NCBI RefSeq assembly: GCF_004683905.1
Contig: NZ_CP038438.1
Location: 2,294,001 to 2,358,000 of the forward strand
DNA length: 64,000 nt
From: Pseudomonas fluorescens
GTDB taxonomy: Bacteria > Pseudomonadota > Gammaproteobacteria > Pseudomonadales > Pseudomonadaceae
Reading direction: 5' to 3'
Part shown: piece after piece, positions 46,695 through 55,414 of the stretch
Layout: every line of letters begins with the position of its first letter
How positions within the stretch are numbered: the stretch's first letter is position 1
Notes under the pieces: model-generated
Database searches by the model: none
Told to the model about the DNA's origin: nothing
The model's input: the letters and a program-made list of their open reading frames with translations, nothing else
Program-made: the position numbers and the translations under genes

Positions 46695-49600
46695 AGCGTG
46701 GTTTGAAAATATCGGCACTGGCGCTGTTGGCGCTGGTGCTGTTGGTTGTATTGAGCATCAGCGCGGTACTCGGGACGCAGGCCGGCAGCCGTTGGGCGCT
46801 GAGCCTGGTGCCGGGTTTGAGCGTGGAGAATTTCCAGGGCCGTCTCGGTGGCCAATGGAGCGCCGATCATCTGCTGTGGCAGCAGGACAGCAGTCGCGTC
46901 GAGCTGAACAAGGCAATCTTCGCCTGGTCACCGCTGTGCCTGACCCGCATGACTTTGTGCATCGAACAGCTCAAGGCGGATCAAGTGATCCTGCAATTCC
47001 CGCCGAGTGAAGAAACCACTGAAAGCGGCCCGATCAAACTGCCGGATCTGCAACTGCCGGTGGCCATCGAACTCGGCGACGTACAAGTCGGCAGCCTGCT
47101 GTTCAACGGCAGCGAGCAGCTCAAGGGCCTGCAACTGGCGGCGCACTGGACCGCCCAGGGCATGCAGATCGACAGCGTGAAACTGCAGCGCGACGACCTC
47201 AGCCTGAACCTCTCCGGCCTGCTGCAACCGACCGGCAACTGGCCGCTGAACATCGCCGGTGACCTGAGCCTGCCGTCCCCAGGCACTGGCCCATGGACGC
47301 TGGCGTTGAAAGTCGACGGCGATCTGCTGAAAACCCTCAACCTGCACGCCAACAGCCACGGTTACCTCGACGGCCAGTTGAGCGGCGAACTGCAACCGCT
47401 GGCGGAAAACCTGCCGGCCAAGGTGCGTATCACCTCTGAGGCATTCAAACCGAGCGCCGATCTGCCGGACACTCTGCAACTCAATCAACTGGTTTTGACC
47501 GGTGAAGGTGACCTGAAAAACGGTTATCAGCTCAACGGCAATGCCACGCTGCCCGCCGATAAAGGCCCGGTGGCGCTGCTGCTCAAAGGCAAGGTCGATG
47601 CCAGCGGCGCGCAGATCGCCGGCCTCGACCTGACGGCCAACGATAAGCAAAGCCTCAAGCTCACCGGCAGCGTTGACTGGAGCAAGGGCCTCACGGCTCA
47701 GGCCAACATCAACTGGCAGGATTTCCCGTGGCATCGGCTGTATAACGAAATCGACGAGCCGCAAGTCGCCTTGCGCACCTTCACCGGCGAAGTCTCCTAC
47801 ACCGACGGTCAGTACCTCGGTAACTTCGCCGCCGACCTCGATGGCCCGGCGGGGGCGTTCAGCCTGAGCAGTCCGTTCAGCGGCAGCCTGAAGCAAATCG
47901 CCTTGCCACAGCTGAAGATGGAAGCCGGGCAGGGCAAGGCCGAAGGTCATGTCAACGTGCAGTTCGCCGACGGCATCGCCTGGGACACCGCGCTGGATCT
48001 CTCTGCGCTGAACCCGGCGTACTGGGTTGCGGAGTTGCCGGGCACCCTGGCCGGGCCGCTGCGCAGCAAAGGCGAAATGAAGAGCGATCGCCTGAGCCTC
48101 AGCGCCGACCTCGACCTCAAAGGCAAATTGCGCGGGCAACCGGCAATCCTCCAGGCCAAGGCCGACGGTGCCGATGAGCAATGGAACCTCAACGCGCTGC
48201 AAATCCGCCTCGGCGACAACAGCATCAGCGGCAAGGGCAGCCTGCAACAGAAGCTCACCGGGCAGATCGACATCAAACTGACGCGTCTGGCCCAGCTCTG
48301 GCCGCAGTTGCGCGGGCAGGTCACGGGTCAGGTCAACGTTGCCGGTACGCTGAAAGCACCGCAAGGCAAGCTCGGCCTGCAAGGTTCGCAACTGGCGTTC
48401 CAGGACAATCGCCTGCAAAGCCTCAACCTCGACGCCACGCTCGACAGTGCGCAACGGGCGAAGATCGATCTCAAAGGCAGTGGCATTCAGGCCGGCGATA
48501 CCAATCTTGGCGTATTGACCGCCAGCGCTCAGGGCGACATCAAGAGTCAGAAACTCAACCTCGACCTGCTCGGGCCGAAGTTGAAACTGGCCCTCGGCCT
48601 TGATGGCAATCTGGACAAGGGTAACTGGCGCGGTCGTTTGGCCAGCGGCGATATTCAGGCCGGCGGCCAGGACTGGAAACTGCAGAGCCCGGCCAAACTC
48701 GAACGCCTCGCCGACGGCAAGATCAACTTCGGCGCGCATTGCTGGATGTCCGGTAATGCCAGTCTGTGCGGTGAAGATCAGCGCCTGCTGCCGGAGCCGA
48801 AACTGCGTTACCACCTCAAGCAGTTCCCGATTGAAAGCCTCGCACAATGGCTACCGAAAGACTTCGCCTGGCAGGGCAAGCTCAACGCCGACCTGCAACT
48901 GGACCTGCCAGCCAGCGGCCCCAACGGCGTGGTCAGCGTCGACGCCAGCGGCGGCACCTTGCGCATGAAGGAAAAGGATCAGTGGCTGGACTTCCCGTAC
49001 CAGACCCTGAAGCTCACCAGCAAACTCACACCGAAGCGCGTGGACACCGAACTCAACTTCGTCGGCGGCAAGCTCGGCGAATTGATGGTGCAGGCACAGC
49101 TCAATCCGCTGCCGAAAAACAAACCGCTGAGCGGTTCTTTCCGTCTCAGCGGGCTGGACCTGTCGGTGGCGCGGCCGTTTGTGCCGATGGTCGAGAAACT
49201 GACCGGGCGCCTCAACGGCAGCGGCACGATATCCGGCGGACTGCTGGCGCCGCTGGTCAACGGTACGGTGAAACTCAGTGACGGCGAAGTCTCCGGCGCC
49301 GAGCTGCCGACGGAACTCAAGGATCTGCAACTGCAAGCAGTGATTGCCGGTGAGTCGGTACGTCTGGACGGCGGCTGGAACAGCGGCAAGACCGGCCAGG
49401 GCAGCCTCAATGGCAACGTCGCGTGGGGGCAGGCGCTGATAGTCGATCTGGCGCTCAAGGGCACGCAATTGCCGGTCACCGTTGAACCGTACGCCAAGCT
49501 TGAAGTGGCGCCGGACCTGAAGATTTCCATGGCCGGCGATGAGCTGAAGATTGCCGGCAAGGTACAGGTGCCGCGAGGCGAAATCACCGTGCGTGAACTG

Positions 49601-50365
49601 CCGCCATCGACGGTAAAGGTTTCCGACGACACGATCATCGTCGGGGCGCAGACCGAAGAGGGTAAACCACCGATGGCGATGAAAATGGACATCGACGTGG
49701 TGGTCGGCGAAGACAAACTGAGCTTCGCCGGGTTCGGCCTGACCGCCAACCTGCAAGGTCACGTGCACATCGGCGACAACATGGACACCCGTGGCGAGCT
49801 GTGGCTCAACGACGGCCGTTACCGCGCCTATGGCCAGCGCCTGAACGTGCGTCGTGCGCGGCTGCTGTTTGCCGGCCCGATCGATCAGCCGTATCTGGAC
49901 ATCGAAGCGATCCGCCAGACCGACGACGTGATCGCCGGTATCCGCCTGAGCGGCAGCGCCGAGCAACCGACCACGCAAATTTTCTCTGAACCGGCGATGA
50001 GTCAGGAGCAGGCGTTGTCGTATCTGGTGCTCGGGCGACCGTTGAGCACCAACGGCGAAGACAACAACATGCTCGCGCAAGCGGCGTTGGGCCTGGGCTT
50101 GATGGGCAGTTCCGGGGTCACCAGCGGCCTGGCCAAAGACCTGGGGATTCAGGACTTCCAGCTCGACACCCAAGGCAGCGGCAACACCACCAGCGTGGTC
50201 GCCAGCGGTAATATTTCCGAGAAGCTCAGCTTGCGTTATGGCGTCGGCGTGTTCGAGCCAGCCAACACCATCGCGCTGCGCTACAAGCTGAGCAAGAAGG
50301 TATATGTCGAAGCCGCCAGCGGTGTCGCCAGTTCGCTGGATATCTTCTACAAGCGCGATTTCTGA
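46691..50365 (+). CDS. tamB: Translocation and assembly module, inner membrane part
   Basis: This 1224-residue protein starts at a GTG overlapping the tamA stop (GTGA). Membrane anchor KISALALLALVLLVVLSISA is at residues 5-24. A long beta-taco (DUF490) body of repeating strands follows, with the C-terminal domain holding LNDGRYRAYGQRLNVRRAR, then SEPAMSQEQALSYLVLGRPL and the closing YVEAASGVASSLDIFYKRDF, all hallmarks of TamB. It spans the periplasm and binds TamA. The length is normal. Confidence 0.95.
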   Translation: MKRGLKISALALLALVLLVVLSISAVLGTQAGSRWALSLVPGLSVENFQGRLGGQWSADHLLWQQDSSRVELNKAIFAWSPLCLTRMTLCIEQLKADQVILQFPPSEETTESGPIKLPDLQLPVAIELGDVQVGSLLFNGSEQLKGLQLAAHWTAQGMQIDSVKLQRDDLSLNLSGLLQPTGNWPLNIAGDLSLPSPGTGPWTLALKVDGDLLKTLNLHANSHGYLDGQLSGELQPLAENLPAKVRITSEAFKPSADLPDTLQLNQLVLTGEGDLKNGYQLNGNATLPADKGPVALLLKGKVDASGAQIAGLDLTANDKQSLKLTGSVDWSKGLTAQANINWQDFPWHRLYNEIDEPQVALRTFTGEVSYTDGQYLGNFAADLDGPAGAFSLSSPFSGSLKQIALPQLKMEAGQGKAEGHVNVQFADGIAWDTALDLSALNPAYWVAELPGTLAGPLRSKGEMKSDRLSLSADLDLKGKLRGQPAILQAKADGADEQWNLNALQIRLGDNSISGKGSLQQKLTGQIDIKLTRLAQLWPQLRGQVTGQVNVAGTLKAPQGKLGLQGSQLAFQDNRLQSLNLDATLDSAQRAKIDLKGSGIQAGDTNLGVLTASAQGDIKSQKLNLDLLGPKLKLALGLDGNLDKGNWRGRLASGDIQAGGQDWKLQSPAKLERLADGKINFGAHCWMSGNASLCGEDQRLLPEPKLRYHLKQFPIESLAQWLPKDFAWQGKLNADLQLDLPASGPNGVVSVDASGGTLRMKEKDQWLDFPYQTLKLTSKLTPKRVDTELNFVGGKLGELMVQAQLNPLPKNKPLSGSFRLSGLDLSVARPFVPMVEKLTGRLNGSGTISGGLLAPLVNGTVKLSDGEVSGAELPTELKDLQLQAVIAGESVRLDGGWNSGKTGQGSLNGNVAWGQALIVDLALKGTQLPVTVEPYAKLEVAPDLKISMAGDELKIAGKVQVPRGEITVRELPPSTVKVSDDTIIVGAQTEEGKPPMAMKMDIDVVVGEDKLSFAGFGLTANLQGHVHIGDNMDTRGELWLNDGRYRAYGQRLNVRRARLLFAGPIDQPYLDIEAIRQTDDVIAGIRLSGSAEQPTTQIFSEPAMSQEQALSYLVLGRPLSTNGEDNNMLAQAALGLGLMGSSGVTSGLAKDLGIQDFQLDTQGSGNTTSVVASGNISEKLSLRYGVGVFEPANTIALRYKLSKKVYVEAASGVASSLDIFYKRDF

Positions 50366-50459
50366 GAACGTGGCCAATAGCCGGGTCGTGACGCTGCGAT
50401 CCGGTTTTTCCAGGATGTATTAGACTCACCGAACCCTCAAAACCTTGCCGGTTGCGCCT

Positions 50460-51779
50460 ATGGTCCGCTTGAGTATGGTCTTGCTCGGTAATGACTTTGT
50501 CCGTAACCGTTGGTCGACGCTGGCGCTGACCGGCATTGTCTGGGGCGCGGCCGGGGTGGCGATCTTCATCGATGCACTGGACGGCGTGCTGTATTTTCCG
50601 CTGCATGTCTTTGGCTATCTGCTGTTACTCGAGGCCCTGATTATCCTGCTGGTGCCAGCACCGCAGACCGGCACCGCCGCCGCTTTGCGCAAGGCGCGCG
50701 GTCTGGCGTTCCTGCTGCTTGGGCTGCTGATCGTCGACCGGCAACATGTCGCCAGCCTGATTCTGGCAGTGCTGTTCGGTGTGGCGTTTCTGCTCGATGG
50801 CGGCTTTCGGCTGGCGGCTGCGGTGGTGGTGCGCTTTGTCGGTTGGCGATTGTCGCTGCTCACCGGATTGTTCGAAATCACCTTTGGCCTGTTCATCCTC
50901 GAACCGTATCCGACGTTGTATAAGGGCACGGTGCCTTTCTGCATTGGCATGAGCATCTTTCTTTCGGGCTGCGCGTTGTTGCGCCAGTCACTGCGCTTCA
51001 AACACCAGCCACCGTTGGCGAGTCCGGCCTCGGTCGGTGGGCCGGCCCCCAGCACAGCGCTGGTGATCCATGTCTGGACCCCCAGCGGCACCGTCGATGA
51101 CACTCTGGTGCGCAACCGTCTGCTCAACCGCTATATCGCAGCGGTCGACATCAACGGCGTGATCTCCGCCGGCCACGCGGCACTGGAATGTGGCCCGGAC
51201 ATTTACATCAGCCATTACCCGCTGGATGACATCGATCGTTCGGCGGGGGATTTCGTACGCTTGCTGCGGGCGACGCCGAACAACGATGTCGCCGGGCGGT
51301 TTCTGCCGGACTATGCGGGTGAGGTGGCGGACTGGTGTCCGTCTTCGGTTCAGGTCAGTTTTGCTCACTATGACGCCCGGCGGTTGCAGGCGTTCTGGGC
51401 TGAGTATCGACAGAACAGCACATACAACCTCACCAGCCGCAACTGCTCGAGTGCCGTCGCCCACAGCCTCGAAGCAGCCCTTGAAGGGGCGATGAATCGC
51501 GGGCATTCGAGCATGCTCGATTTCGCCAGAGTGATACTCAGCCCCGAGTTCTGGGTGGCGGCGCAGGTGCGTAAACGCGCCGAAGTGATGGCCTGGACGC
51601 CCGGTCTGGTGCTCGATTATGCACGGGCGTTGCATGCCGCCATCGAGCCGGCACCGCCGGGCTGGCACAGCATGTATGCGGTGATCAAACGCGCTTGCGG
51701 TTATGCGCTGACGGCCTTGCGCGGGCGCGAAGTGCATCCCCTCCAGCCGCCGGCTGTGCATCCTTCCGACAAATCCTGA
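50460..51779 (+). CDS. HdeD-like membrane protein fused to a papain-like C-terminal domain
   Basis: This 439-residue protein has six membrane segments (residues 15-185) that resemble the HdeD/DUF308 family, including LAFLLLGLLIVDR and ILAVLFGVAFLLDGGFRLA. A soluble domain of ~240 residues follows with ISAGHAALECGPDIYIS (candidate catalytic His) and NLTSRNCSSAVAHSLEAAL (candidate Cys). This His-then-Cys order suits permuted papain/NlpC-like peptidases. A function as a peptidase or amidase is inferred. Start: M at 50460 is preferred; ATG options at 50445 and 50475 exist and none has a strong ribosome site. Confidence 0.7.
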   Translation: MVRLSMVLLGNDFVRNRWSTLALTGIVWGAAGVAIFIDALDGVLYFPLHVFGYLLLLEALIILLVPAPQTGTAAALRKARGLAFLLLGLLIVDRQHVASLILAVLFGVAFLLDGGFRLAAAVVVRFVGWRLSLLTGLFEITFGLFILEPYPTLYKGTVPFCIGMSIFLSGCALLRQSLRFKHQPPLASPASVGGPAPSTALVIHVWTPSGTVDDTLVRNRLLNRYIAAVDINGVISAGHAALECGPDIYISHYPLDDIDRSAGDFVRLLRATPNNDVAGRFLPDYAGEVADWCPSSVQVSFAHYDARRLQAFWAEYRQNSTYNLTSRNCSSAVAHSLEAALEGAMNRGHSSMLDFARVILSPEFWVAAQVRKRAEVMAWTPGLVLDYARALHAAIEPAPPGWHSMYAVIKRACGYALTALRGREVHPLQPPAVHPSDKS

Positions 51780-51801
51780 CCGACGTTACACCGAGTCGCT
51801 G

Positions 51802-51878
51802 CCTTCGCGAGCAAGCTCGCTCCCACATTGATCCATGTATGCATGAGATCCCTGTGGGAGCGAGCTTGCTCGCGAAAG
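51802..51878. repeat. REP pair, GAGCAAGCTCGCTCCCAC family
   Basis: Inverted CTTCGCGAGCAAGCTCGCTC copies with a ~30-base centre lie after the HdeD-like gene. Confidence 0.85.
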
Positions 51879-51946
51879 CGTCAGTGCGGGCAACACAAAA
51901 ACCCACTCCACTGGTCAACTAATTACAAAGCAACCTAACTATTACG

Positions 51947-52001
51947 TTGACATTCGCTGCCTAGGCAGTAACATCTCGACATACATTCACTGCCTAGGCA
52001 G
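51947..52001 (+). promoter_or_regulatory. Promoter and two MarR operators of the efflux operon
   Basis: TTGACA (51947-51952) with a plausible TAACAT -10 at 51969-51974. The perfect palindrome CTGCCTAGGCAG occurs twice, at 51957-51968 and 51990-52001, 33 bases apart (about three helical turns). The first lies inside the promoter spacer and the second just past the start site, so a bound dimer would block polymerase. Confidence 0.75.
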
Positions 52002-52016
52002 TTATTAGGTGAGCAC

Positions 52017-52499
52017 ATGAAGCATTTCACCCCGGACGAATTCAAACATTGCCATCTCGGCCTGTTGCTCGGCCGTGCCGCGCTGCTCAAGGACCGGATC
52101 ATCGATACCCACATGGAACCCCACGGCATCACAGCCGCGCAATTCAAGGTGTTGATCATCATTGCCCAGTTCGGCGTCGACACCCCGGCCGAGCTGTGCC
52201 GGCATTTGTCGCTGGACAGCGGTTCGATGACACGCATGCTCGATCGTCTGGAGCAGAAAGGTTTCCTGGCTCGCCAACGCAGCGAAGGCGATCGCCGTCA
52301 GGTGCAACTCAAGCTCACCGAGCAGGGCCAGCAACTGGCCGATCGCCTGCCGCACATCGGCGCCGATGCGATGAATGAACTGGCCGGTGCCGTCACTACG
52401 GACGAGTTGAAAACCCTGGAATACATCCTCAAGAAAATCCTGCTGGCAGCCGGTGACCCGATCACTATCCAGCGGTTAGGTGAACACAATGAGCGGTAA
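52017..52499 (+). CDS. MarR-family repressor of the efflux operon
   Basis: This 160-residue MarR protein has a helix-turn-helix at residues 50-105 (TPAELCRHLSLDSGSMTRML, then QKGFLARQRSEGDRRQVQL). It is first in an operon with an outer membrane factor, a membrane-fusion protein and an EmrB/QacA transporter, and is preceded by two identical palindromes that it probably binds. It overlaps the next gene by 11 bases. Autoregulation with drug release is the family norm. Confidence 0.92.
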   Translation: MKHFTPDEFKHCHLGLLLGRAALLKDRIIDTHMEPHGITAAQFKVLIIIAQFGVDTPAELCRHLSLDSGSMTRMLDRLEQKGFLARQRSEGDRRQVQLKLTEQGQQLADRLPHIGADAMNELAGAVTTDELKTLEYILKKILLAAGDPITIQRLGEHNER

Positions 52500-53958
52500 A
52501 ACCTTGCGCACCAGCCTGACCCTGGTGCTGTCGGCGATGATCCTCGCCGGCTGCGCCAACTACAGCGGCCTCGACACACAGGGCAAAAACCTCGACGCGA
52601 AAAGCCTCAACGCCAGCCAGTCCCTCAACGGCGTGACCCTGTCGCCGGCGGCATGGCCGAAGAGCGACTGGTGGACCAGCCTTGGCGATCCGCAACTCGA
52701 CGGGCTGATCCGCGAAGCCCTGCACGACAGCCCGGACATGCAGATCGCCGAAGCCCGCGCGCATCAGGCCAGCGCCGCCGCGTATGCCGCCGATGCCGAA
52801 CGCTATCCGACCCTCGATGCCAGCGCCGGCATCAGCCGTTCGCGCTTGGCCAAGGATCAGGACCCGCGAGGGCAGGGCGATGCCTACGCGACCGTGCGTA
52901 ACGTCAGCGCCGGTTTCAATTACAACTTCGACCTGTGGGGCGGCCAGCGTGATGCCTGGGAAGCTGCACTCGGTCAGGCTCGCGCTGCCGAAGTCGACCG
53001 TCAGGCCGCGCAATTGACCCTCGCCGCCGACGTGGCCCGGGCCTACAGCGATTTGGGTCAGGCGCACATCGTCTACGACCTGGCCAACGACGATCTGAAA
53101 CGCACCAAACAGATGCTTGATCTGAGCCAGCGCCGCTTGAGTGCCGGGATCGACAGCCAGTACCAGTTCCAGCAAACCCAAAGCCTTGAGGCCAGTTCCG
53201 AAGCCAGCCTGATCGACGCTGAAAAACGTCTGAACAGCGCGAAAATCGCCCTGGCCGTACTGCTCGGTAAAGGCCCGGATCGCGGCAACGAAATTGCTCG
53301 ACCGAAAGTTCTGCAAGCCAGCGCCGTGGCGGTGCCGTCGGTATTGCCGGCGGAACTGCTCGGCCGGCGTCCGGATCTGGTCGCTGCGCGCTGGCGCGTT
53401 GAGGCCGCGAGCAAGGACATCGACTCGGCGAAAACCCGCTTCTATCCCAACTTGAACCTCACGGCTTCGGCCGGTGCCGAATCCTTGTTGGGTGACGCGA
53501 TGTTCGGGTCGGCCAGTCGTTTCTTCAGCATCGCCCCGACCATTTCGGTGCCGATCTTCGACGGCGGGCGCCTGCGCGCCAACCTCGATGCGCGCGACGC
53601 CGATTACGATCTGGCGGTGGCGCAGTACAACAAAAGTCTGGTGAAAGCCCTCGGTGATGTCAGCGATACGATCAATCAGTTGCGTGACATCGGCCGGCAG
53701 ATCGGCGCGCAGCAACACGCCACCGAGATTGCTCAGGATTCTTACAACACCGTCGTCCAGCGTTACGGTTCCGGCATCGGCAACTACCTGGACGTGCTCA
53801 GCATCGAGCAGCAATTGCTGCAGGCCCAGCGTCAGCTGGCCAATCTCAATGCCGAGCAGATCGACCTGTCGATTCAACTGATGCAAGCGCTGGGCGGCGG
53901 CTTTCAGGGTGAAACCCTGACCGCAGCCAACGCCACCCCAGCCACGTCGCACAACTAA
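52489..53958 (+). CDS. Outer membrane efflux lipoprotein, OprM/NodT type
   Basis: This 489-residue outer membrane factor of a tripartite pump has a lipoprotein signal with lipobox LAGC near residue 22 (VLSAMILAGCANYSG). Two TolC-like repeats follow: EARAHQASAAAYAADAERYP with SAGFNYNFDLWGGQRDAWEA, and FYPNLNLTASAGAESLLG with SVPIFDGGRLRANLDARDAD. The start ATG at 52489 lies inside the end of the MarR gene. The channel would connect the inner membrane EmrB transporter to the outside. Confidence 0.9.
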   Translation: MSGKTLRTSLTLVLSAMILAGCANYSGLDTQGKNLDAKSLNASQSLNGVTLSPAAWPKSDWWTSLGDPQLDGLIREALHDSPDMQIAEARAHQASAAAYAADAERYPTLDASAGISRSRLAKDQDPRGQGDAYATVRNVSAGFNYNFDLWGGQRDAWEAALGQARAAEVDRQAAQLTLAADVARAYSDLGQAHIVYDLANDDLKRTKQMLDLSQRRLSAGIDSQYQFQQTQSLEASSEASLIDAEKRLNSAKIALAVLLGKGPDRGNEIARPKVLQASAVAVPSVLPAELLGRRPDLVAARWRVEAASKDIDSAKTRFYPNLNLTASAGAESLLGDAMFGSASRFFSIAPTISVPIFDGGRLRANLDARDADYDLAVAQYNKSLVKALGDVSDTINQLRDIGRQIGAQQHATEIAQDSYNTVVQRYGSGIGNYLDVLSIEQQLLQAQRQLANLNAEQIDLSIQLMQALGGGFQGETLTAANATPATSHN

Positions 53959-53972
53959 TTCAGGTATTTGTC

Positions 53973-55175
53973 ATGGCCACTGCCGAAAACACTCAAACTC
54001 AAGACAACACCCCCGACACCGGTAATCCACGCAAACGCAAATTCATGCTGCTGGTGCTGGCCGTCGTGGTCCTGCTCGCCGGGGCCGGCGTCTGGGCGTA
54101 TCACGAATTCATCGGGCGCTTCAACGAAAGCACCGACGACGCCTACGTCAACGGCAACGTCGTGGAGATCACCCCGCTGGTCACTGGCACCGTGGTCAGC
54201 ATTGGCGCTGACGATGGTGATCTGGTTCACGAAGGTCAGGTGCTGATCAACTTTGACCCGAACGACGCCGAAGTCGGCCTGCAAAGTGCCCAGGCGAAAC
54301 TGGCGCGCACTGTACGTCAGGTGCGCGGCCTGTACAGCAACGTCGATGGCATGAAAGCCCAGGTCAACGCGCAACAGGCTGAGGTGCAGAAGGCTCAGGA
54401 CAATTACAACCGCCGGAAAAACCTCGCTGCTGGCGGGGCGATTTCCCAGGAAGAACTGTCCCACGCCCGCGACGACCTGACCTCGGCGCAAAACGCCCTG
54501 GCCAACGCCAAGCAGCAACTGAAAACCACCAGCGCGCTGGTCGATGACACCGTGGTTTCGTCGCACCCGGACGTGATGTCCGCCGCTGCCGATCTGCGTC
54601 AGGCGTACCTGACCAACGCCCGTAGCACCCTGATCGCGCCAGTCACCGGTTACGTCGCCAAGCGCACCGTGCAACTCGGTCAGCGCGTACAGCCGGGCAC
54701 CGCGCTGATGGCGGTGATTCCGCTGGATCAACTGTGGATCGATGCCAACTTCAAGGAAACCCAATTGCGTGACATGCGCATCGGCCAACCGGTGGACATC
54801 GAGTCCGACATCTACGGCAGCAGCGTGAAATACAGCGGCACCGTCGACAGCCTCGGCGCCGGTACCGGCAGCGCGTTCGCCCTGTTGCCGGCGCAGAACG
54901 CCACCGGTAACTGGATCAAGATCGTGCAGCGCGTGCCGGTGCGGATTCACATCAACGCCGAAGAACTGGCCAAGCACCCGCTGCGGGTCGGCCTGTCGAC
55001 CAACGTAGAAGTGAACCTGCACGACCAGAGCGGCCCGGTACTGGCCCAGCAACCACCGCAAAAGGCCTCGTTCAGCACCAACGTCTACGACCGCCAACTG
55101 GCCGAAGCCGACGCGATGATTGCGCAACTGATTCACGACAACAGCGCTGCGGTGAGCAAGACCGCGCAACGCTGA
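53973..55175 (+). CDS. EmrA-type membrane fusion protein (HlyD family)
   Basis: This 400-residue periplasmic adaptor has one N-terminal membrane segment (FMLLVLAVVVLLAGAGVWAY). The barrel-sandwich domain starts with TDDAYVNGNVVEITPLVTGT and closes at LIAPVTGYVAKRTVQLGQRV, flanking a coiled hairpin of about 130 residues (RVQVRGLYSNVD region; KAQVNAQQAEVQKAQDNYNR). It matches EmrA by length and layout. It lies 14 bases after the outer membrane factor gene; the gap to emrB-like contains a REP. Confidence 0.9.
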   Translation: MATAENTQTQDNTPDTGNPRKRKFMLLVLAVVVLLAGAGVWAYHEFIGRFNESTDDAYVNGNVVEITPLVTGTVVSIGADDGDLVHEGQVLINFDPNDAEVGLQSAQAKLARTVRQVRGLYSNVDGMKAQVNAQQAEVQKAQDNYNRRKNLAAGGAISQEELSHARDDLTSAQNALANAKQQLKTTSALVDDTVVSSHPDVMSAAADLRQAYLTNARSTLIAPVTGYVAKRTVQLGQRVQPGTALMAVIPLDQLWIDANFKETQLRDMRIGQPVDIESDIYGSSVKYSGTVDSLGAGTGSAFALLPAQNATGNWIKIVQRVPVRIHINAEELAKHPLRVGLSTNVEVNLHDQSGPVLAQQPPQKASFSTNVYDRQLAEADAMIAQLIHDNSAAVSKTAQR

Positions 55176-55219
55176 ATCTTCCCCCTGTGGGAACAGGTTC
55201 TCAAGGTGATGAGATTTAC

Positions 55220-55326
55220 TGTGGTGAGGGGATTTATCCCCGATGGACTGCGCAGCAGACCCAGCTTTTCTGAATCAAAGGAGGGGCCGCTTCGCGACCC
55301 ATCGGGGATAAACCCCCTCACCACAG
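55220..55326. repeat. REP pair inside efflux operon
   Basis: Inverted GTGGTGAGGGGATTTATCCC and GGGATAAACCCCCTCACCAC copies flank a ~55-base centre between two genes of the same operon. Confidence 0.85.
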
Positions 55327-55414
55327 ATGAACTTCCTCATCACAAGGGCCTGTTCCTTATGGGCAACTGCTTCTTTAACAGACGCAGCGTCAACCCGGTT
55401 TCATAGGATTCACA

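Noticed and set aside
46928..48847. Long open frame (639 codons) opposite tamB
   Set aside because: tamB is well supported by motifs; the reverse frame has no domain and no ribosome site.
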